This document shows positions 5,925 through 9,174 of a DNA stretch of 9,174 nucleotides, piece by piece (position 1 is the first letter of the stretch; each line of letters begins with the position of its first letter). This DNA is from DATGIQ01 sp035295665 (GTDB taxonomy: Bacteria > Planctomycetota > Planctomycetia > Gemmatales > Gemmataceae). The stretch is from NCBI GenBank assembly GCA_035295665.1, contig DATGIQ010000135.1, positions 1 to 9,174 of the forward strand. The letters are read 5' to 3'. The notes under the pieces are model-generated. The model worked only from the letters and a program-made list of their open reading frames with translations, ran no database searches and was not told the origin of the DNA. Made by a program: the position numbers and the translations under genes.

Positions 5925-7819
5925 CAGTCTTTGGTATTCGAAGAAATCGCAGGAACACTCTGGTGCAAGTGTTCTTCGCGTTCCCGCTGAAGACGTGCAG
6001 TCACTTGCCGGAGGTGTTCCGCCGCATCATCGGTGGAGAGCGGCTGGAGCTCGTCCGTATCGGGGAGCGTCGGCAAATTCCCTTTGCCGGCTGGAGGACT
6101 CTGTTCGCTGCCAGCAGAGGACGTCCCGGCATCGGCCTGCGCACCGGCAAGAGACTCGGGCCTACCCCGTGGATCCAGCATCCCTGTGCGGCCGAAGTTA
6201 TCGCGCCGCCCCGGGTCATTCGGGTCATTGGGCGGTTCGTCGTCACTGCCGCGCTCCGGGTTGTCTTGCTCCCCGCGATCCTTCCGCGCTCTTGCCTTGA
6301 GCCAAAGTAAGCGCGCGAGCTCCAGGTTGTGCCGGGCATCCGCGACCAAGGCCCCATCCCCGGCTTCCTGCTGCATACACAGCTCGTACAGCTGGATCGC
6401 CTCTTTCAATCTCCGCGCATCTCGGTCTTGGGCTTGCTGAAGTAGGCAATTGCCCAGGCCATAAAGCAGCCGTGCCAAGCGAAGACCCGTAGCATCCTCG
6501 CGACCATAGCGGTAGAACAGCTCCGCCTCCCGGTACCGGCCGAGACGGTAAAATGTGGCCGCCTGGTTGAATGCCACCAATCCAGGGTCCGCCGCGCTCT
6601 CTTCCGCCCGGCTGTAGAATTCCGCCGCGGCTGCGAAATCCGCGCCGGCGAAAGCCTGATTGCCGCGCCGGATCCACTCCTCTGCTTGCCCCAAGGTGAT
6701 GGCCCCGAGTAAGCAGGGCAAAAGGAAAACGGAAAAAGGAACAACGAACAACGAAATCCGATCTCCCGTTTGCCGTTTGCCTTTTGCCGTTTGCCTCGGT
6801 GTGCCGAGCAGCATTTCCAAACCCAGAAAGAGCAGAGCACTTCCAAAGAACCACGGGTATCGCTGTCGATAGAGCGGCAGGGCATCGTCTGGATTGTCAT
6901 GCGTCGCCCCCGATTCCAAGCGCGCACAGAACAGCTCCCCCAGAGCGAGCTGGTCGGTTCGTGCGGGTGTGTACGTCCCGCCGGTCCAATCTGCGATGGC
7001 GCGGAGCGGCTCTTCCTCGAGGCGCGTCAGGACCATTTGACTCTGATGATGCAGCGTATGATCGCCGGCTAACGGAATCGGACTGCCGCGGTCGGGATTG
7101 CCCACGCCGATCGTGTGCACGGGGATTTGTGCGCTGCGGGCCGCGCTCACACCGCTACGCCATTCTTCGTCACGCGCCGGATCGTCGCCATCGGAAAGCA
7201 GGAGGATATCCTGATAGCCCCGGTAGCGCAGGTCGTGAGCTTCCACGGCCGTTTGCAGCGCGGCACCGATGCGAGTGCCCGAGGTGGCATCGGGACCCTG
7301 AGGCTGAAGGTCGGGTGGAAGCTGAGCGGCGTCCAGCTCGGCCAGGGAGGCCCGGAAGTGGCTGTAGTCGTGGGTCAAGGGACAGACCAGCCGGGCACGG
7401 GCAGCGAACGCCACCAGCGCCACGCGATGTCCGCCGCGCTGTTCAATGGCGTAGCTGAGGTCCCAGAGCGCCCGTTGGGCGCGCTCCGCGCGATTCGGGA
7501 GGACATCTTGAGCCAGCATGCTATGGCTGAGGTCCAGAACCGCCACCAGATCACGGCCGGGCGCAGCCGACTGCTCCCAATCCCGTCCCCACTGCGGCCC
7601 TGCGATCGCAACCATGAGTAGCGATAGTCCGCAGGCCAGACTGACACCGCGCAGGAGGCGCGTTCCACGTCCGGCCGGCGCGAGCCCCTTGATTACCGGG
7701 GACGCTCCGAAACGCATGAGCGTTCGCCGCCGCCGCCGTGCCGCCAGCAGGGCAATCCCTTGCAAAATCGGCAGGCATGCAAGCAAGGCTAAGCTCATCG
7801 GGTTGGCAAACCAGTGCAT
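5921..7819 (-). CDS. batB: BatB-BatC fusion: VWA membrane protein with TPR domain
   Basis: 632 residues. Membrane helices at about 9-26 and 57-74 flank an arginine-rich cytosolic loop (AARRRRRTLMRFG). A VWA domain spans about 89-300, with MIDAS residues DLSHS (96-100), T182 in SGTRIGAAL and LLLSDGDD (206-213). A third helix is at 322-339. Residues 342-367 are encoded by a 7-nt tandem repeat, giving a basic loop (RQTAKGKRQTGDR) and most of a fourth helix (355-376). TPR helices follow from about 379 to 513 (EEWIRRGNQAFAGADFAAAA; LLYGLGNCLLQQA), then a long polar, probably disordered linker with NDPNDPG, and a helical tail ending in KDW. VWA plus TPR matches BatB and BatC as one polypeptide, a known fusion. 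By the positive-inside rule both VWA and TPR domains face the periplasm. The start has no clear Shine-Dalgarno sequence; it lies 22 bp after the BatA stop. Confidence 0.92.
   Translation of the reverse strand: MHWFANPMSLALLACLPILQGIALLAARRRRRTLMRFGASPVIKGLAPAGRGTRLLRGVSLACGLSLLMVAIAGPQWGRDWEQSAAPGRDLVAVLDLSHSMLAQDVLPNRAERAQRALWDLSYAIEQRGGHRVALVAFAARARLVCPLTHDYSHFRASLAELDAAQLPPDLQPQGPDATSGTRIGAALQTAVEAHDLRYRGYQDILLLSDGDDPARDEEWRSGVSAARSAQIPVHTIGVGNPDRGSPIPLAGDHTLHHQSQMVLTRLEEEPLRAIADWTGGTYTPARTDQLALGELFCARLESGATHDNPDDALPLYRQRYPWFFGSALLFLGLEMLLGTPRQTAKGKRQTGDRISLFVVPFSVFLLPCLLGAITLGQAEEWIRRGNQAFAGADFAAAAEFYSRAEESAADPGLVAFNQAATFYRLGRYREAELFYRYGREDATGLRLARLLYGLGNCLLQQAQDRDARRLKEAIQLYELCMQQEAGDGALVADARHNLELARLLWLKARARKDRGEQDNPERGSDDEPPNDPNDPGRRDNFGRTGMLDPRGRPESLAGAQADAGTSSAGSEQSPPAGKGNLPTLPDTDELQPLSTDDAAEHLRQVTARLQREREEHLHQSVPAISSNTKDW
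6717..6788. repeat. Imperfect inverted repeat formed by the two halves of the 7-nt array
   Basis: GGCAAAAGG at 6717-6725 and CCTTTTGCC at 6780-6788 are perfect 9-bp inverted copies. Going inwards, AAAACGG then AAAAAGG on the left face reverse complements CAAACGG and CAAACGG on the right, with one and two mismatches. The transcript could form a hairpin of about 20 imperfect pairs in the middle of the coding region. Confidence 0.6.
6719..6795 (-). repeat. Eleven 7-nt units in tandem inside the BatB-C gene
   Basis: Read on the minus strand from 6795, the sequence divides without slippage into eleven 7-mers. Four are GGCAAAC or GGCAAAA (6768-6795), two are intermediate (GGGAGAT, CGGATTT), two are CGTTGTT (6740-6753), and three are CCTTTTT, CCGTTTT and CCTTTTG (6719-6739). 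The composition (A/C/G-rich then T/C-rich) differs sharply from the surrounding coding DNA. All three minus-strand frames are open across it. It encodes residues 342-367 of the BatB-C protein. Heptanucleotide short tandem repeats are known from cyanobacteria and other genomes; whether this belongs to a dispersed family here is not shown by one copy. Confidence 0.85.
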
Positions 7820-7841
7820 GAGATTGCTGATTCCGGAGTGT

Positions 7842-8873
7842 CTAGGGGGATCGTTGCCACCAGGTCATTTCCAACACGCAGACGCCAACCAGTAAGACGA
7901 GCGAGGCCAGGCCAAACCACGGATACCCTTCGTAAAACCGTCGATATTGAAAGCTCTGAATGGGCTGCCGCTCCAATTGGTCGATGTCCCGGCAGACGGC
8001 CAGGAGGGTTTGCCCATCGTGCGCGCAGAAGGATCGACCCTTCGTGATCTTGGCAACCGCGTGAAGAATTTCTTCAGCGTTGGCCCGTTCCGCTGCGGAC
8101 TGGGCCCGCCCTTCGGGATCTGTCGTTTCACCAGCCGGCTCGCCGCCGGCATCGATGGTATAGATCGGCACTCCGAAACTGGCCGCAATCTGAGCTGCCT
8201 GGCGGGGCTTCAAGGCCGGCGGTGGTACGTTATGTTCGCCATCCGTCAACAGGAGCATCACGTGCCGGCGGGCGGGTTCGCTTTCCAGCCGCTGCACTCC
8301 CCAGGCGATCGCATCACCAATGTTCGTTTGCGATTCCGTCGGCAAGGTCCGCGGCTCCTGCTTGGCCAGGATCCGGAGCAGGGCGGAGTGGCTTAAGGTC
8401 AAGGGACACGAAGTCTCCGGGAGCGTGGCGAAGGTGACCAAACCAATCAAATCATCCGGCCGGCCCTCGAACTGCTCGCCCTCCGGCCCTTCGCCGCCGG
8501 TCACAAACAGCGTGAACGCCCTCTTCGCTGCTTCGAGCCGGCTGATCCGTTCATTCCCCCAGGCAAAATCGGTTTCGGCCATGCTGCCGCTGACATCCAG
8601 GACCACGGAAATGGCGATTCCCTGGGTGGCGATGCGGGTGCGGAGGTCCGGCCAGCGCGGTCCGGCGAGGGCGACGATGAGTGCCAGAAGTCCGGCGGTT
8701 CGCAGCCCCGCCCCGCCCCAGCGGGCCAACCATCCCCTTCCGGCAGGCAGCTCTGCCAAAACCGCCGTGGCCGGATAGCGCAGGGCGCCCCGGTAGCGCC
8801 GGAGCCATCGCCACACCAACACCGGCACCAACGCGATCAGGAGGAGCAACCAGGGTCGCGAGAATTCAGGCAT
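7842..8873 (-). CDS. batA: BatA-like VWA membrane protein
   Basis: 343 residues, a normal BatA length. Membrane helices at about 7-21, 56-73 and 319-337. The loop between the first two is basic (WRWLRRYRGALR), so the VWA domain between helices 2 and 3 should be periplasmic. The VWA MIDAS is complete: DVSGS at 93-97, T183 in QTNIGDAIAWG, and LLLTDGEHN at 207-215. IYTIDAGGEP at 238-246 occupies the position of the common 'Y-x-V-x-x-G' motif. Insertion of an Ala-, Gly- and acid-rich loop (245-265) follows. FYEGYPWFGLASLVLL before the third helix is a family-typical ending, shared with the BatB half of the next gene (LYRQRYPWFFGSALLFL). First gene of the minus-strand cluster. No Shine-Dalgarno sequence is visible before ATG 8873, and no other in-frame start lies nearby. 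Role in aerotolerance is historical for the family and unproven here. Confidence 0.93.
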   Translation of the reverse strand: MPEFSRPWLLLLIALVPVLVWRWLRRYRGALRYPATAVLAELPAGRGWLARWGGAGLRTAGLLALIVALAGPRWPDLRTRIATQGIAISVVLDVSGSMAETDFAWGNERISRLEAAKRAFTLFVTGGEGPEGEQFEGRPDDLIGLVTFATLPETSCPLTLSHSALLRILAKQEPRTLPTESQTNIGDAIAWGVQRLESEPARRHVMLLLTDGEHNVPPPALKPRQAAQIAASFGVPIYTIDAGGEPAGETTDPEGRAQSAAERANAEEILHAVAKITKGRSFCAHDGQTLLAVCRDIDQLERQPIQSFQYRRFYEGYPWFGLASLVLLVGVCVLEMTWWQRSP

Positions 8874-9072
8874 TATCGTCGCCGAGGGAGCACGCCACGT
8901 TCCCCTTCACCATACCAAGCCCCCTGCTTACCCCACAACGCGAGCCAATACGAGGACGAGCCGGCTGTGAGGATTGGCCGGACGCTTGCACGCGCTTCAG
9001 ACTCGGATTCGACGTTCCCGCGTGGTAGACTGGCAGCAGTCCGCTTCCGCAACCCAAGCTAAGGATTCCGCC
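8874..9072. other. Divergent intergenic region
   Basis: 199 bp between two divergent genes, so it should hold the promoters of both. It contains no credible gene and no tRNA-like or terminator-like structure. Only weak promoter-like sequences are seen: TTGTGG/TATGGT on the minus strand, and a lone TAGACT at 9026-9031 on the plus strand, 41 bp before the plus-strand ATG, without a convincing -35 box at the right distance. Confidence 0.6.
8909..8938 (-). promoter_or_regulatory. Candidate promoter of the Bat block
   Basis: On the minus strand TATGGT (8909-8914; four of six to -10) lies 18 nt after TTGTGG (8933-8938; three of six to -35). It would start transcription about 30 nt before the BatA ATG. 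Weak, and supported mainly by position. Confidence 0.22.
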
Positions 9073-9174
9073 ATGATTCGACTCGGCATGCTCGATTTCG
9101 ATACCTCGCACGTCGTGGAGTTCGCCAAACGCCTGCATCACAAAGGAATCGGCAAGGAGCAATGGGTCGACGGA
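9073..9174 (+). CDS. Start of a probable Gfo/Idh/MocA-type oxidoreductase (runs off the right edge)
   Basis: Only 34 codons are visible, starting with ATG at 9073 and AAGG about 8 nt upstream, open to the window edge. The peptide begins MIRLGMLDFDTSHVVEFAKR, followed by a His/Lys-rich stretch and KEQWVDG. A first beta strand followed by D-T-S-H-V and a helix resembles the Rossmann-fold N-terminus of Gfo/Idh/MocA-like proteins that carry 'DTSHV' instead of a classical GxGxxG motif. The call rests on this short resemblance. It is transcribed away from the Bat cluster and nothing else links them. Confidence 0.55.
   Translation, partial: MIRLGMLDFDTSHVVEFAKRLHHKGIGKEQWVDG

Noticed and set aside
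6784..7621. Plus-strand open frames of 224 and 168 aa
   Set aside because: Opposite the VWA part of the BatB-C gene; open only because of high G+C codon bias, with no recognisable domain.
8970..8991. CCGGC...GCCGG inverted repeat in the divergent region as an operator
   Set aside because: Only five pairs in a G+C-rich context, expected by chance; no second copy.
8866..9162. 98-aa minus-strand frame across the divergent intergenic region
   Set aside because: It covers the start of the plus-strand gene and has no ribosome binding site or recognisable sequence; its last bases overlap the BatA start in another frame.

Overview
The window is G+C-rich, gene-dense bacterial DNA that holds a MoxR/VWA/Bat ("Bacteroides aerotolerance"-type) locus. 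All eight main genes lie on the minus strand and are tightly packed. One divergent gene begins at the right edge on the plus strand. The gene set (MoxR, a small conserved-looking unknown, DUF58, a BatA-N/VWA protein, plus BatA, a BatB-C fusion, BatD and BatE) and the divergent 'DTSHV' oxidoreductase-like start resemble planctomycete genomes, possibly Pirellulales-like. That taxonomic call is inference from remembered family context, not a search.

Layout in the direction of transcription (right to left): 8874-9072 is a divergent intergenic region. Next comes the Bat block: a BatA-like VWA membrane protein (7842-8873), a BatB-like VWA protein fused to a BatC-like TPR domain (5921-7819), a short BatD-like protein (4800-5924) and a BatE-like TPR/SH3-like protein (4018-4818). 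A 94-bp gap at 3924-4017 carries a candidate promoter. The second block follows: MoxR AAA+ ATPase (2889-3923), an unrecognised 163-aa soluble protein (2401-2892), a DUF58 protein (1508-2404), and a large BatA-N/VWA membrane protein that runs off the left edge (1-1447). GTGA/ATGA overlaps or nested starts at most junctions imply translational coupling. No rRNA, tRNA, CRISPR array, IS element or convincing terminator was seen.

How the parts probably work together: MoxR, the 163-aa protein and the DUF58 protein have no signal peptide or membrane segment and should act in the cytosol. The positive-inside rule puts the VWA domains of BatA, BatB-C and the left-edge protein in the periplasm, together with the TPR domains of BatB-C and BatE and the N-terminal part of BatD. 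The arrangement fits a chaperone-like ATPase acting with a set of metal-binding VWA proteins that span the inner membrane. The physiological substrate cannot be read from the sequence.

The one truly unexpected feature is a 77-bp run of eleven consecutive 7-nt units at 6719-6795, inside the batB-batC reading frame. It is A/T-richer than its surroundings, divided into purine-rich and pyrimidine-rich halves that are imperfect inverted copies, and it encodes the loop and most of the membrane helix that joins the VWA half to the TPR half. Because 7 is not a multiple of 3, gain or loss of one unit would disconnect the TPR domain, so the repeat could act as a phase-variation switch or be a dispersed repeat that inserted here. 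Otherwise the locus is a recognisable Bat/MoxR cluster with an unusual block order.
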